Positions 43,713-56,187 of a stretch of 64,000 nucleotides of DNA are shown in pieces. The stretch's first letter is position 1, and each line of letters starts with the position of its first letter. Made by a program: the position numbers and the translations under genes. The DNA lies in NCBI GenBank assembly GCA_001179505.1, contig CDMY01000425.1, forward strand, positions 1 to 64,000. The letters are read 5' to 3'. The notes beneath the pieces are model-generated. The model worked only from the letters and a program-made list of their open reading frames with translations, searched no databases and was not told where the DNA came from. Source of the stretch: Vitrella brassicaformis (taxonomy: Eukaryota; Sar; Vitrellaceae).

Positions 43713-45398
43713 ATGAGAGATCTCGGCTTCTACGAAACGCTGCAGGCGTCGATGGGTCTCGTCATCAATGTTGGCGTCGTGTTGGAGTCGCCTGAACCCA
43801 TCACGCCATCTGCACTCACGGATGCGCTACGCAAAGCAGGTAGCACGAGCCAGCAGACCAGCCTGCCTGTCCATCTGTGTGAGTCTTTGCACACAGGTGA
43901 GCGCCACCCGTTCTTCCGGGCCCGTTTGATCAAGGGTGAGGACAGCAAGTGGCGGCTGGAGGAGAGGGATGCTGCAATGCCGCTTGAAGAATGCACCCAT
44001 GAAAGCGGCAGGCCCGTGGGTCGGGAGGAGTGGCAGGCCCAATTCCTTCGCTTCGCCGCACTTGTCAAGGGTGGGTGACCAGAGAGCAGATGGTCAAGGT
44101 GGTGACGTTGGCGACTTATGTGCATGTGGCATGCTCTTTGGTTGGCAGATTTCTCGGCCTCAACGGTGTTCGCGCAGCTGTGGACCTCGCGCAGCGAATC
44201 GTCGCTGATCAGCTGCATTTTCCTATCCATTCACCACTGCTGTAAGTTGGCCACCCATCACCACACCTGGGCAACCTTACCTTGTTGTGGTATGTTTCGT
44301 CACCTCAGGTATTGACGGTCCCGGTGCCTTCGCGGCGATGCACGACCTTCTCTCCTTCCTCTCTGACCCCTCGCGTCCTGTGACGCCACTGCCGCTCCGC
44401 GACCCATGTGCAGATTTGCCGATCGGCAAGATCCTCTCGCTCGACCCGCCGCCCGTCGCCGTCCTGATGGCGGAACCTCAGATGGCTGCCAAGTGTGAGG
44501 CCCCGCTGGCGGCCGATCAGATGGACGTCGCTACCATGTCCGACGATGAGAAGGCAATCAAGGGCAAGTTCATCGCGTTCACACCAGAGGTGCGCAGGGT
44601 GGAGTGGGGGATGAGAAGGCGTGGCTGCATTGACGGTGGGGGGGCTGTCTGTCTGTCTGTCTGTCTGTCAGGAGACGACTGAGCTGCTGCAGCGGGCGAG
44701 GAAGCACGCGGCGTCTGTCCAGGCCCTTCTGACGGTGGTTGGTCTCATTTCCGTGCACAAAGCCAACCGAGCGATGACTGAGGCAGACCCAGCAGCAGTG
44801 AAGCCGACCAAGGCAGTGGCTATGCTGGCGTATCAGGTGAGAAGACGAAACAAGGCGCAGATGCACTCTGTCGACGTGTGGCGTCGTTCCTTGTGTGCAG
44901 ATGCGCCCTCTGCTGACTTATGACCCTCCAGTCACTTCAGACGAGTGCATTGTCGGCGGTGGGGGCCTCTGGGTGTCGATCGACCTGGCTGACGAGTCCG
45001 CTTCTCTGTGGCATCTCGCGGCCGACGTCAAGCGGCAAATCCAAAGCGAGACCGACAGCGATGGTCCATTGCGGTTCTTCCGCCTGTTATTGAACCAGGA
45101 CCCCTTCCCAAAGACGACTCTCTTTGCCTCATCGATCGGCAAGACGCCTGTCGAGGGCACATACGGCCCCCTGACTGTGCGGGACGCCCTCTTTGTGGGC
45201 GGCGCTAACATTCGTGAACACGCGAGACCTAACGTGGCTTTACATGCGTTTGCGGCGGGTGGGCGGATGCACGTGACGGTCAGCTATGGGCCTGGCTATG
45301 GAAAGGAGAGAATAGCGAGTTTTGCGAGGTGCGTCGAGGGGGCTCTGAGGGCGTGCATGGAGGGCGATGGGGTCAGAGTGGCTGATGTGACGTTTTGA
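43713..45398 (+). CDS. Condensation-domain/alcohol-acetyltransferase-like acyltransferase
   Basis: Six exons: 43713-43839, 43897-44070, 44149-44241, 44309-44589, 44672-44836, 44901-45398; 445 residues. The active-site HHxxxDG motif is exact at residues 129-135 (SIHHCCIDGPGAF), and intron 3 cuts through it. RHPFFRARL upstream and the C-terminal DFGWG-region equivalent (PNVALHAFAAGGRMHVTVSYGPGYG) fit the CoA-dependent acyltransferase fold. That fold is shared by NRPS condensation domains, PapA5, WS/DGAT and alcohol acetyltransferases. It is a stand-alone domain with no carrier protein nearby, so a free acyl-CoA ester- or lipid-forming role is likelier than peptide synthesis. The substrate is unknown. 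Confidence 0.8.
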
Positions 45399-45670
45399 TT
45401 GATTCATTGAGTGAGTGGTGGTGGTGGTGCTGATTGGGTTGTGTGGTGGACGTGTTCCATTTGCTGTATGTACAATTGATTGATTGTTCAATGATGACGT
45501 GAGTATGCGACACCTGTCCTGAATTCTGCACAGCCACACACAGCCACATCATGTCTATTCACATTCTGCCAGACCCACATCACACAGACGGAGGGCCGTA
45601 TTCTACCTACAGACACATACACACGCCCTCAATTAACTAATTCCCCCTGCCTCTCTCCCCCCCTCTCTGT
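45399..45670. other. Convergent 3' spacer
   Basis: Short non-coding interval between convergent stop codons. Confidence 0.45.
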
Positions 45671-47417
45671 CTACACGTCCGCCCCAAATAAGGATTGTGC
45701 AGCGTCCTGGCTGCTCGCACTGGTGTTGCTTTCGTCCTCCCCTCCCCCTTCCGCCCTCGTGTCGCTGTCGCCATCCTCACTCACTCGCAACGCGTTGCTC
45801 ACCGAGAACAGCACCGCACCCACCACCGACACAGCCAGCCCCAGCAGATACACCGGAGTGATGGTCACGTCGGGGAAAAGGGCCATGCCCGAGAGGTCGG
45901 CTGAGATGTTCTTGACATTGGATGTGACAGTCACGGTGAGGGGGGAGGTGTACTGGTTGGCGACCATCGATGAGAAGACCAGGAGGGCCCCCAGCAGAAG
46001 GGCGAAGCAGAAACACAGCTCGAACTCCACGGAGCGAGGCGTGAGGGTGGTCGTGAAGAAGTGTAATGCGTTGGCGACGTCCCCAGTGACCATGACCCAT
46101 AGCATAAGGAGGGGCAGGAAGGTGAGGGACTGGTATATCATCAGGCTGTACACCTCCCCCGCCGGGCCGCCCTGCTTTGCCTTTGGACGGGGGTGGGGGA
46201 TGGCCTCGAGGTCACGCTTCATCTCCACCAGGTATGCCGCCGCAAAGACGTTGGATAGGAGCACGAAGCACACGCCCTCGAACGTCAGATACCTGCATAC
46301 GTACAAAGAAAGAGTGAGTGACAATGATGGATGACGAGACGAGTGGGTGCGGATGTCTGTGTGCGGTGCGGTATGTCCACACATGTCGTTCCAACTCGCG
46401 ACGAAGGCCCCAACTACCTGCAAGGCAAGCAGTGGACGGACGGACGCAAACAGACACAAGAGTGACCAACACAGAGAGAGTGGTACAGCGTGCAGTGCAG
46501 TGCAGTGGCCAAACACTGCCTGCCCTGCGTGTGCATTGAATTCAGTCAGTACTTGCAGAACGACGGAAATGGTCACGGTGGCTGTGGGTGTCCAGCCAAA
46601 TCCCAAGTACTCGAACATAAGGGTGAACACCGTCCCCACCCGCAGAAGCGCGCTATTCGTCGGGATGTTCAGATAGGCCAGGCCGGCTAGGCCAGTGATA
46701 ATGCGCAAAAAGTTGTAGAGCGACAGGGGCAGAACCTGACAGCAGGCAACGCAGCGCAGCGGCAAACACCACACCCAGACAGATGACTACACTGCTCGCC
46801 CATTCACTCACTCACTCAGTGTGTAGACGCCCAGCCCACCTGCCATGCCCGCTTATATTCCCATTGGGGGTAGTCGATGAGCTTGAGGGCCTTGAGGCCT
46901 TCCAGCACCGCTATGCTCAGCACGTTCTGGCACAGCAGCAGCACGTTGATGAAGCGGAAGTGGAACGTAGTCAAAACCGCCCTGCCAACACGAACAGACA
47001 GACAGACAGACGCCCACACTCCCTCACTCCCACACGTCAGCGGCAGGGGCAGCACATCAGTGCACCAGATCAGTCCATCCATCTCCCTCTCACTTGTTGA
47101 ACAGGGTCATCCCAAGCGACACTCCGAAATAAAGCAGGTTGGCCTGCCATAGGCCACACATGCATATGCCATACTGCATTCATTGTCGATGCAGGTGCGT
47201 ATAGCGTGTGGCTCACCAAGAACTTTGCCCAGAGGCTGTGTGTGCGCCGTTTGTGGTCATCAGGGACCTTGAGGCAGAACTCCTTCTCCTCATCTTCGTT
47301 CTTCTGCGGCGCGGACTCCCTCTCGGGAGCGGCTGTCGAATCGGCGGGTGGGGGGTGCTCGGACGACAGATCGATGTCCTCATATGAGGCGACGCCGGCC
47401 TGTTCGCGTCTATCCAT
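45671..47417 (-). CDS. DMT-superfamily nucleotide-sugar transporter (GDP-mannose/SLC35D type)
   Basis: Six exons from 47417: 47417-47217, 47143-47094, 46981-46840, 46735-46553, 46417-46383, 46292-45671; 410 residues. It probably moves a nucleotide sugar into the Golgi or ER in exchange for the monophosphate. The cytosolic N-terminus (about 65 residues) is acidic. About ten helices follow. Family marks are LYFGVSLGMTLFNKAVLTTF, YLNIPTNSALLRVGTVFTL and VTSNVKNISADLSGMALFPD (GALNK-like loop region). YLTFEGVCFVLLSNVFAAAYL matches plant and fungal GDP-mannose carriers. The C-terminal tail is acidic and Ser-rich. Sugar specificity cannot be fixed from sequence. Its upstream region contains a 34-bp direct duplication. 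Confidence 0.87.
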
Positions 47418-47473
47418 TGCTATCCATCTCAACGAACGAACATCTCAAAGCGGTATTTACAATTGGTGATTTA

Positions 47474-47541
47474 GGGTCGATAATAAACGTTTCAAATGAG
47501 GCGAGCTGGGTCGATAATAAACGTTTCAAATGAGGCGAGCT
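47474..47541. repeat. 34-bp perfect tandem duplication in a divergent upstream region
   Basis: The unit GGGTCGATAATAAACGTTTC plus 14 more bases occurs at 47474-47507 and again, identical, at 47508-47541. It lies between the start codons of the sugar transporter (minus, 47417) and the EF-hand-like gene (plus, 47712), so it could hold duplicated regulatory sites for either gene. Confidence 0.85.
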
Positions 47542-47711
47542 GGTGAATGTACGAGGTGAGGCCCTGTAGCTGCATACTTTGCTGCCCACGCGCCTCGCTT
47601 CTTGATGGACTCCTCGTGCCGATGCGCGTTTTCTTGAGTTAACCCCGTGCCCACCCCCCAGCCCACCCCCGCCTCGCTGCGTTCTGTACAGCTGCCGTAG
47701 ACGCCTAAAGG

Positions 47712-50457
47712 ATGGACTTGTCGCCCCGCGAGCGCCTGCACCGCTTCAAGACACACCCCTCGAGCATTGCAAGTAAGCCAGTGTGAAGCATTGACGCATG
47801 CAGGCCTCCTCGTCACGTCACCCTCTTGATGTGCTGTTGTCTGTCCGCCCTGGTCTCACGCAGCCGTCCTGTGCTCGGCGCTGAAGGAGCATGACAAGCA
47901 TCACCGAGGACTCGTGTCGGCTTCGGCCTTCTCCAGGACACTGCACAACTTGGGGTTGAAATTTGGGAGCGCGGAAGTTGATGGGATCATGGAGGTACGC
48001 ATTGCATGCAAGAGAGAAATGAATGAGGACGCCGACGTCACTGACGGCTGCCTCCCCACCTGTCTGTCTGTCTGTCTGTCTGTCAGCAATGTGTGGTGAC
48101 TGAAGACGGGTATGTCCATTACAAGCCGCTGCTCGACGCCGTGAGACCTGAGAAGCCCATGGCGGCCCGCTCGTCTGCGCGGGATGCAATTAGTCCAGTC
48201 TATTTAGACGAGGCCGACGTGTTTGACCGCACATCGCCGCCCCTGCAGGGGTGCGCGCCGCCTGACCTCGACATGACACACCCCGCTGTAAGTTAACTAA
48301 GTTCACATGTGTCTGGTTGACCCATTTACATATTCGATTCCGCACTCTGGTCTGTCTGTCTGTTTGTCTGTTTGTTTGCAGGCCATTCGATTTCTCGTGG
48401 CGGCCAAGTCGCCAGACATCAGGAAGATATTCGCAGTGTGGGATCGGTGAGGGAGGGATAGCATAGCGACACAACACGCGGGGGGGCAGGGCACCTTTCA
48501 TTTGTGTGTCGTGTGGTGCGGCCTGTGTGTGTGTGTGCTTTTTGTGTCGGTGCAGGGGCGCCATCGATGACGCCACGTTTCGTGCCAAGGTAGAGGAGTT
48601 GGGAGTGCCCGTGACGCAGGAGTTTGACCGGCTGCTGACCATTTACGGCCCCAGCCGTGCACTGAGGTACAGCTTGAGTGTGTGTGTGAGCGCGTGAGCG
48701 TGAGAGTGAGTGTGTGGATACTTCGTGAGTGCGAGTGGCCGATGAGATGAGCATGAGTGTATTTGTCAGCTACGGCAAGGTCATGGCGGCCCTGCAGATC
48801 AATGACGTGACCGAGCGCAAGACGCGCAGCAATGCCGCTGATGTTGTCGGCCAGCCGGTACGCAGCACAGGTGGAGGGACGGGTGAATGGATGGATGGAT
48901 GGATGGAGGTTTTGACGCCACTTCTTTCTTTCCCTTGTTGTCCTCGGCCAGAGCCCTCCTCGCTACCGCCCTCAGACCTCGTTCAAGGACCCCATAACCT
49001 GGCAGAATGACACCTACTTCCAGGTCAGCACACACACACACACACACACACTTACACATGAAGGTTCAAAACACCAATCATCCTGTCTGTCGACTGGCTC
49101 GTTGAATGATTCATTCATTTGTTGACTCATCCATCGATCAGAATCTCAAGAGCGGCCGCCGCATCTACAACAAGGCCATGCTGCAGCCCTCTCCCCGCGT
49201 CCCCTACGGTGTGAAGGACCAGTCGCCCATACCCTCGGCCGCCGACCACGAGGCCGTCACCAAGCGAGTCGCCGACTTCGTTGACGGCGTCATCAGCGCC
49301 ATCGTCTTCCGCACCGAGCTGCAGCGGCTGGGCGTGACGGTGACGCCGCCGCTTGAGCAGCTCATCCGGCAGCACGACCTCCACCAGTCGGTCCCCTTCC
49401 GCGACTTCATGCGAGTGCTGACCAAACCTGGCGCAGAGATCGAGGGAGGAGAGGCTAGCGCTGCTGGGTTGGAGCCTGGTGAGGGTGCGGGGCCAGGAGG
49501 GGCCAAGCTCATGCCTGCATCAGCGCCGACCAAGATAGATCCGTCTCAGATGCCGGCGTGTGGCGGCAAGACCCCCAAGAACGCCTTCGATTCGACTGAG
49601 AACATCCTCTCATGGGGCGTCAGGGGCGAGGGCGAGGAGGTGGGCGTCACGGCACCGCGCACGACCAAGGGCGAGGGCTACCGTCCCCCGCCCTTTGCCA
49701 TCGATCAAGGCCAGCAGCAGGTGGGGGAGGAGGGAGGCTGTGCCACCACTGGCCGCCGGCACGCCCTGCACCACTACCGTCCCCCGCCATTCGCCATCGA
49801 AGGCCACGACGGCCTTCCCCAGGCACCAGGCACCTCCTCTCCCCCGCCAGGCAGCGCCGGCAAGGAGTGGACTTCCAGGGCGATGCAAGTGAGAGAGAGG
49901 GGCGGAGAGAGGGAGGGAGGGCCTACGTACACACACAGGTGCACACCGGAGGGGACGGGGACGGACTCATGAGGTTTGTTGCCTGTGTGTGTGGTGCATC
50001 CATCCATTGCATGTTGATGAAGAACTACGGCGACATAATTGGCTGGACCGCCCAGCCAAGTGAGTATGAGATGGATATGGATGGAACGATGTGTGCGTCA
50101 ATCAATCGGCGTCTGTCTGTCTGTCTGCCTGCAGCAAGGCCCGACATCGTGTCAGCCCCCACACGGGCCTTGGACGACAAGGCCAAGGCGCCCCGTGGCC
50201 AGTACGTGTGGCAGCGCTCGTCTGACATAATCAGTTGGGGAAATGAGGACCCGGGGGTGTTCAGCCGGGGGAGGCGTCGCTTTTTGCCATTGGGGGAGGA
50301 GTGCCCCTTCGGCACGGACGCCGACGTAGCGAGGAGGGACGTGCCGCCTGCAGCAGCAGCAGCAGCTTCAGACCTGGAACGGCTAGGGGCCGAGGTGGGC
50401 GAGGAGGCGAATGATATAGGGGATGGTCAGGGTGGGGCGGTGGTCGAAAGTGCGTGA
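47712..50457 (+). CDS. EF-hand-like protein with repeated short motifs
   Basis: Ten exons: 47712-47772, 47864-47994, 48087-48287, 48382-48446, 48556-48666, 48770-48857, 48952-49023, 49142-49888, 50023-50059, 50135-50457; 611 residues. The first 65 residues resemble a degenerate EF-hand pair (KEHDKHHRGLVSASAFSRTLHNLGL; TEDGYVHYKPLLDAV). The calcium loops lack several ligands, so binding is doubtful. A second and a third similar helix pair occur at about 145-200 and 275-320 (ISAIVFRTELQRLGVTVTPPLEQLI). The C-terminal half is disordered, with YRPPPFAI twice (49679-49702, 49775-49798) and the related tryptophan motifs TENILSWG, YGDIIGWT and SDIISWG. These suggest a binding scaffold, perhaps cytoskeletal or flagellar. 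The ninth exon (37 nt) is the least certain. Confidence 0.75.
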
Positions 50458-53425
50458 GGGGCGGCTAGGGAGAATTCGCGAGATAGACAAGCTCAGCTGG
50501 CTGCCGCTGCCTGCCTGCCTGCATGGCATGGATGGGTGGACGAGTGAATGAGAGACACTGATCGATCGATGGGATGAACTTCCAAGGAATATGCGTTGAT
50601 TGGTTCCGTCGTTCGTTCGTTCGTTCGTTCGTTCGGTTGGCAATAGCACGCAGCCATCCATCCATCCATCCATCGCACGGCATGCAGTCACGTCACCACA
50701 ACCAACCAGCACCCACACCACCACACTGCCACCACCATCAGGAAAAAAGTTCCTCTTGATTGAATGGTAGACTGCGCTGCCGCTTGCACGTGCCATTCTA
50801 TGCTATGCTATGCTATGCGATGCTCTGCAATGCTCTGCAAGCCCTTCCCCTCCGGCCTATTCTTCCAACCGACCGCAGCACACGACACGCAGACAGAAAG
50901 ACGAGACGCACGGGCAGCACACTTCAATTCCTTCCTTTGCTTCACCTTATCCTCGCACAGCACACACACGGACGGACGGACGAGTCAGGGGCATCTGTCA
51001 GGCAAGGCAAGCACGGGCAGTCAGCGAGCGACACGAGCATCGATCGCTTTCTTGGACAGGGATGACATGACTGACTGGAGGGAGGAAGGGACCGGGCCGA
51101 TCGACCGACGTGTTGGTTGAAAAACAAACAGCACCCCACACCACCACATGCCACACGTGCCACACGCCCACACAAACACAAACCCAAACACACACACACG
51201 ACAATCAATCGTCTTAGGGCCGAGCCGAGAGCAAGCACCACACACAGCCAGCGAGACGGGCACACTCACTCACACGGACGGAGAGGCAAGAGGCAACCTA
51301 GGGCCCAGCGATCACGTCCATCCATCCATCCATCCACATGAACCAGACAGAGAGTGAGCGAGCGCGGACCCAATCAACACACAGGCCGACCAACCAACCA
51401 AACCAAAGCAAGGCAAGGCGAGGCAAGGCGAGGAAACCAAGGATGAGATGAGACGAGAAAGACGTGATCGGGTGATGGATGACAAGACGGGATGGGGATG
51501 GCCATGTGCTGCGGGTGAGTCGATGCGAGCATAGCACGTGTGAGCAAAAATCACTGCGACCGAGTGACGACCCGACTCGTCCCGCCCCGCCCCTGTGCGC
51601 ACGAAGGAGAGAATGAGGCCGAGAAAGAACCCATGAATGGTGCGGTAGTGCGGTTCCGTGGTGAGAGGGTGCAGCAGAGGGCCGGTGGGGGTGTGTCCGT
51701 GTGTGGGTGACATGACAGACCATCCATCCATCCATCCAGCCAGCCAGCCGGACACGCATGCAGTGAGAGAAGAGGGGCAGTGTAGTGTGTCTTTTGAGTA
51801 ATTACATCTTGGGCACCCCGCACCCCTCCCCACACCACAGACACACACACACACACCTTTTCTTTCATCCCTTCCGTAAGTCGATCGATCAATTACAGCA
51901 CTGCACCTGCACCACGGGAGGGGAGGGAGGAATGCAACCGACCAAGAAACAAAGACAGAAAACTGCACATCACATCAATCAGATCCATGTCAGTCAGTCA
52001 TGTCGCCGCCACCGTTCACACACACTTCAACCACCAGCAACATACAAACAACTGACCTTCCGTACCTTGCTTATAACCTTGATAAAGGTCTGTCTGTGTC
52101 GTGTGGTGGGGGGCATGGCATGAGCCAAGACAGAGATGGGCCTTACTGTAGTGCGGTGTGGGTGTGGTGTGGTGTGGGGTGCGACGTCACGTACGTCAAT
52201 TGACTGGCAAAGCCTGGCTGATCCATCCAACCCTCCCTCCCTCCCCCGTGTGCCATTCATGGTATCAATCCCTACCCCCCATGTGTGTGTGTGTGTGGCA
52301 AAACTGCAGGAAGATGCGTGGATGGATGGATGTATGGATGGATGGACACACATGCTTGCGGGCATTGCATTGATCACGCAACCGTACCGTGTGTGTGTAT
52401 GTGTGGTGATGGTGTGTCATGCATGGGTGACATGGAACACTTCGTTACTTACGTACCTGCCGTACCGTACCTGTCCTCCCCTCCCTCCTTACCTACCACG
52501 CCACGCCACGCACACTCGGGTGTAGTGTTACAAAAAGTTGACTGTCGATCGAAACGGACGGTGGTGTGAACGCCACGCACGCTGCTTCATTCATGTCAGC
52601 CACACACAGGCAAGTAGACCGCGCCCCCACAGTACAGCAAGACAAGACAGCAGCCAGTCACCACACCAGACCAACCTGAACGCAAAAATCCCCTGCCTTG
52701 AGGTAGGACGACCTCGCGTAGCTCCTTGCCTGCCCTGCCTGCGTACGTCCACGGGGGGATGGTATGGTGCAGGGAGAGGGAGAGAGAGAGAGATGGGTGG
52801 GTAGTGGGGAAATACACTTTTGTGCATCGTAGGTCAGACAGAGGGGCGGAGACGCGCAGAGCAAGCCGCGCAGACAGACAGACAGACAGACAAGTAGCCA
52901 GGAGAAGGAGGACAGACAGGCTGACAAAGTAGGCAGCTTTGGCTCACAGGAAGAGAGAGACAACGGACAGGGGTGAGAGAGGGAGAGAGGGACACAGAGA
53001 GGGAGTACCTGCCTGACAAACCAACACATTCGATTCGGTTCAGCAAACAAACAGAAAAGATCGAGCAAGACAAGACCCCACCGCGCAAACGCACCACCCC
53101 CACTTATCATCCATCTGTGGCAATCAATGGCCATGCATAGCATGCAGCTGCCCACTTGTCTGCCCATCCATCCATCCATCCATCCACTCGCGGATTGAAT
53201 TACCCAAATACGCACGTTTTGAATTACAGTGGTTCGCCCGCTCGAGTGGGTGAGTGAGTGGTGGTGGGGTCATTGTCACATCACATCTATCACACGTAGG
53301 CCAGGCCTGACTCGGTGCCATCCATCCATCCATTCTTGTACGACGGTGTACCTGCCTGTCTGTCTGTTCTTCTGTCGGCTGTCAAGCGATCGATCCACCC
53401 ATCCCATGCAGATGATCATGTCCAC

Positions 53426-53455
53426 GGACACAGACACAGACACGGACACGGACAC
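53426..53455. repeat. GACAC(G/A) hexamer minisatellite, copy 1
   Basis: Five hexamer units alternating GGACAC and AGACAC. A second cluster of the same hexamers occurs about 500 bp downstream at 53934-53959 with the variant units in another order. Confidence 0.75.
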
Positions 53456-53685
53456 AAAGCTGCGTGCATCACTGCACTGCATTCGCTGGCCAGTAAGTGA
53501 GGGGGTGGGTGGTTGAAACACGCACGCGCAGCGCACAAGACAGTGGCTGCCTCGCTGTCGTGTTGTTTGTGCTGGTGGTGGTTGGGGTCTCTTCTCTGTC
53601 TACCTGTCTACCTGTCTGTCTACCTGTGCGTCTGGTGAGAGTCGCGACTGGCTGAGCTCCGACGTCTGACTGACTGATGGGAACG

Positions 53686-53716
<31 letters not shown>

Positions 53717-53933
53717 AGAGCCAGACCGACCGACTAAGCGCCTATCTTGATAATGCCACTAGGTGGGGTTGGGTGACTTGACTGAATGACTGACTAGGCT
53801 TTCTCCCTCTGTCCCCTTCCTCCCTGCATCCCTTGCTTGTCTTCCCCTCCTTGGCTCTTCTTTCTTCGCTTTGGGCAGTGACTGACTCGCCGCCGGCCGA
53901 AAGAAGAAGGCTTCCACAAACGGACATACACAT

Positions 53934-53959
53934 GGACACGGACACGGACACAGACACGG
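53934..53959. repeat. GACAC(G/A) hexamer minisatellite, copy 2
   Basis: Four units of the same hexamer as at 53426-53455. It is followed by a short ATTGATTGC tandem. Confidence 0.75.
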
Positions 53960-54721
53960 ATGCATTGATTGCATTGATTGCATGTGTGCTTCCATCAAGA
54001 CAAAGAGAGAGACGCTTGTTGGCCATCCATCCATCCATCAGTATCATGCGCATTGACGAATAAACGATTCGACGGTAAAGTAGGCACGCACACACCCACG
54101 CAATGCAAGGAAAGGAGAGGAAAAGTGAGCAAGAGCGAGCAAGTGACACCAACCACCCAAAGCCAGCCCAGCCACTGGGCAAGTAGTTAGTAGGGAGTGA
54201 CCGGAGCTTTTGTACGAAGCTCTCTCTCCCTCTCTACCTCCCTCCCTCCCTCTCCGTCACATTCAGCCACCCACCCACATTGTCTCCCCTCTCTCCAGCC
54301 CCCCTCCTCTTGGTAGCAGCATCGCGCGTAGCAGATAACTAGGTGACACGAATGGAATGAACGGAGAGCCAGTGGGTGAGTGAGTCAGTCGACATTGCAT
54401 GCACACCTGAAGAGAGAAGAGTACGGTAGGAAGGCAGGGAGCAGAAAAGGCAATGTCTGATGGGAAAATTTCGCGCGCCGGTGTCTTGTCTGTCAGACTA
54501 GATGCGTCGGTTAGAAATGAAATCCATGGGCCACATCGATGATGGTCGAGGACATAGTGGGCCGGCCACACACAGCATGAATGAAGGATGAATGAAACAT
54601 GAAAGCAAAAATAGCAACAAACAGCGACACACAAAACGTCACGTGACAGAGACAAAGAAAGCAATTGGCATTGGCTACATAATACGACTTACCCGCGCCC
54701 GCCCGCCCGCCCGCCCACCCC

Positions 54722-55021
54722 NNNNNNNNNNNNNNNNNNNNNNNNNNNNNNNNNNNNNNNNNNNNNNNNNNNNNNNNNNNNNNNNNNNNNNNNNNNNNNN
54801 NNNNNNNNNNNNNNNNNNNNNNNNNNNNNNNNNNNNNNNNNNNNNNNNNNNNNNNNNNNNNNNNNNNNNNNNNNNNNNNNNNNNNNNNNNNNNNNNNNNN
54901 NNNNNNNNNNNNNNNNNNNNNNNNNNNNNNNNNNNNNNNNNNNNNNNNNNNNNNNNNNNNNNNNNNNNNNNNNNNNNNNNNNNNNNNNNNNNNNNNNNNN
55001 NNNNNNNNNNNNNNNNNNNNN
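54722..55021. other. Assembly gap (300 N)
   Basis: A block of exactly 300 undetermined bases. It is flanked on the left by a CCCG tandem (54699-54721) and on the right by CACCCGCCCCG. A GC-rich, probably G-quadruplex-forming repeat is the likely reason the assembly broke. Confidence 0.95.
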
Positions 55022-56161
55022 CACCCGCCCCGTATATGATGATGCCACGACACACACTCACACGTGATGGGCTGGCAGGGATGAGACCAATGTCTCACCG
55101 GCCCTTGCTAACTGTCACACTCGGGGTTCAGTCCGTTGGTATTCGGCCCTCGCTCACACACGCACACGCACACACATACACACACGGTCACGCGCTTAGA
55201 AAACCCGGTGAGGTGAGTTGTGTGTGAGGGGGGGACGGAGGAGATGAGGGGGGAAGGGGAAAAAGCTCCCTTTCTTCCTGGCCGTCGTGTCGTGTCGCTT
55301 TCTGCCTGCCTGGGCTGCTGCAGGGGGGTACATGAATGACCAGGTAGCAGCATACGTACGAGCAGCCACCCATAGAGTGGGTGGGGGACGGTGGGGTGGG
55401 GTGGGGGCAGCGAGCGTACAAGTAGCAGAGCAAAGGCACTTGGTGCGTGTGTATTGGGGGTCGGGGGGGTGGGGGAAAAGTGGGAAATTCGTTGGTCCGT
55501 TTGTTCGAGTCGGGCAGCGCAGGTAAGGTAAGCAGGTAGGTGCGTGTGGACGTACCGTACCCATACAACAGAAGGAAGGCAAAGCAGAGACAGCACACAA
55601 GACAAGACCGGCTCTCTGTCTGTTGTCCCCTCTCTCTCTCTCGTACGAAGGCCGTCAGCATAGCATAGCATAGCATAAGTAGATGAGCACAGCACAGATG
55701 GCACATGTGTGCCTTGGTTGGTTGCTTGATTCATTAACAAATACGCAGCCAGCCAGCATGAGTATACCAATCACCGATGCGATGCGATGCGATGCGATGC
55801 GATGCAATGCAATGAATGCAATGAATGCAATGGATGTAGCCAAGCACCAACACAGCAACAACACAGCAACACAGCTACCGGCCTACGTACCGCACCTACC
55901 CACTTGCTGAAAATCTGTCGGTCTGTCTCTCTGTCTGTCTGGTGCCCCCCGCCACGGTTTTTGCAGGCAGGAGGCACACGGTGTCCATCAGTAGAGTGGA
56001 GAGAGAAGTGGCCAAAACGCACGCACGGAGAACGTGTCCACGTACACACTTGCGCAAGAAAGACTGACTGGACGGAAGAGATCTGTCCACAGGCCCATCA
56101 ATGGGTATCGGTAGGTGGGCGGGTGCGATGGTTTGGGTGGCCGTCCCCCCCTCCTCTCCCT

Positions 56162-56187
56162 CCCCCCCCCCCCCCCCCCCCCCCCCC
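56162..56187. repeat. Poly-C tract
   Basis: An uninterrupted run of 26 cytosines preceded by further C-rich sequence. On the other strand it is a long G run able to form a quadruplex. The true length in the genome may differ because such runs are prone to sequencing error. Confidence 0.85.

Noticed and set aside
54592-55227. Long frames crossing the N block
   Set aside because: They are open only because 300 undetermined bases contain no stop codons.
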